A stretch of DNA of 64,000 nt, from the NCBI GenBank assembly GCA_964343605.1, contig CAYFKJ010000007.1:62001-126000 (forward strand). Reading direction: 5' to 3'. The translations under genes were made by a program, and so were the position numbers. The notes beneath the pieces are model-generated. The model was not told the origin of the DNA. It did no database searches and saw only the letters and a program-made list of their open reading frames with translations. Position 1 is the stretch's first letter, and every line of letters begins with the position of its first letter. Source of the DNA: CAYFKJ01 sp964343605 (GTDB taxonomy: Bacteria > Pseudomonadota > Alphaproteobacteria > UBA2966). Shown here piece by piece: positions 63,537-64,000 of the stretch.

Positions 63537-64000
63537 TCAAGCCAGAAGCAGGATCAGAATTCCCGCGACCACGAGGACGATACCGGAAAACTCCATCGCG
63601 GTGGTCTTTTCCCGGAAAAAGAGATGGGCGGCAACGAAGGTAAAGACCAGTTCGATCTGACCGAGCGCCCGGACATAGGCCGCATTCTGGATCGTCATGG
63701 CGGTGAACCAACCGACCGAACCGATCATGCCGGTGACGCCGACCCAGCCCGCCACCTTCCAGGCGCTCAGAACCCGGAAGAACTGCCTGGGCTCCCGCCA
63801 GATCAGATAGGCGCCCATGGTAATGGACTGGAAACCCAACACGCAGGCGAGCGTGAAGGCGGCCTGAATGAGGAAGCCGTCGCCCCCCAGGCTGAGCGAC
63901 GCGGCCCGGTACGCGACCGCTGAAACGCCGAAGAAGGCGCCCGACCCCAGGCCGATCAGGGCCGGCTTCTGCGTCAGCCCCGATAGCATCTGTCCGAAAC
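63537..64000 (-). CDS. EamA-family transporter (5' end outside window)
   Basis: The leftward frame has no stop to the right edge, so the start is beyond 64000. About 154 residues visible, giving one EamA repeat and the loop before it: WVGVTGMIGSVGWFTAMTIQNAAYVRALGQIELVFTFVAAHLFFREK is the canonical repeat-two sequence. Lies directly upstream of the enolase-superfamily gene by 19 bp, same strand, so they may be co-transcribed. Confidence 0.85.
   Translation of the reverse strand, partial: FGQMLSGLTQKPALIGLGSGAFFGVSAVAYRAASLSLGGDGFLIQAAFTLACVLGFQSITMGAYLIWREPRQFFRVLSAWKVAGWVGVTGMIGSVGWFTAMTIQNAAYVRALGQIELVFTFVAAHLFFREKTTAMEFSGIVLVVAGILILLLA

Overview
The window reads as chromosomal DNA of a GC-rich alphaproteobacterium, probably a Rhodospirillales-like lineage. 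Evidence is the ALAS-type hemA, a cytochrome bc1 chaperone beside a YceD protein, heme A synthase, an LdtR-like MarR regulator, K+-independent H+-PPase, and the gene order rpiB-glyA-nrdR-ribD-ribE-ribB-ribH-nusB-thiL. A 100-base N run (32238-32337) shows it is a scaffold, so the sequence around that join needs caution. No phage, CRISPR array, IS element or transposase gene was recognised.

Layout. 1-4.6 kb: a cut-off hydantoinase A gene, divergent from an enoyl-CoA hydratase and acyl-CoA ligase pair. 4.7-12.9 kb: a looser accessory block that looks more AT-rich by eye. It holds a VOC protein, a single-domain globin, an unknown protein, a P-loop kinase-like gene fused to the debris of a cupin gene, DUF302, a BacNav-type sodium channel, a Tat-exported M19 dipeptidase, DUF1203 and an MBL hydrolase, with degenerate copies of a short hairpin repeat between them. 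13-28.7 kb: rplM-rpsI, a thioesterase, a soluble chemoreceptor with tandem PAS domains, a second enoyl-CoA hydratase with a CoA-binding protein and metY, a SAF-domain dehydrogenase, transporters, a GST/ArsR divergent pair, amino-acid enzymes, cutA with a VOC gene remnant, and heme A synthase.

28.9-32.6 kb: a GcvT-family gene whose last codons and stop lie in a REP-type palindrome, three successive REPIN-like doublets, an acyl-CoA synthetase, the N gap, a 55-bp direct repeat and tRNA-Pro(GGG). 32.6-37.9 kb: leftward lipid and translation genes (merR, ihfA, fabH, plsX, rpmF, yceD, cytochrome bc1 chaperone), then divergent bamE. 37.9-48.7 kb: hppA, an MFS gene and the compact leftward riboflavin/one-carbon operon. 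Its RibB protein carries a GTP cyclohydrolase II-like domain with all zinc cysteines missing.

49-57.7 kb: a branched-chain amino-acid-type ABC system, with the binding protein rightward and livG-livF-livH-livM leftward, a small alphaproteobacterial protein, hemA, a RidA-family protein and glutaryl-CoA dehydrogenase. 57.7-64 kb: a DMT exporter, an LdtR-like regulator, an SDR, an MFS transporter, an orphan binding protein, an enolase-superfamily enzyme and a cut-off EamA transporter.

Most of the window is ordinary core metabolism. The best leads are the BacNav channel, the catalytically dead RibA-like domain, the globin with its unknown partner, two 3' gene remnants left by deletions, and two families of palindromic repeats, one of which has been used as a gene's 3' end and shares its core with a terminator.
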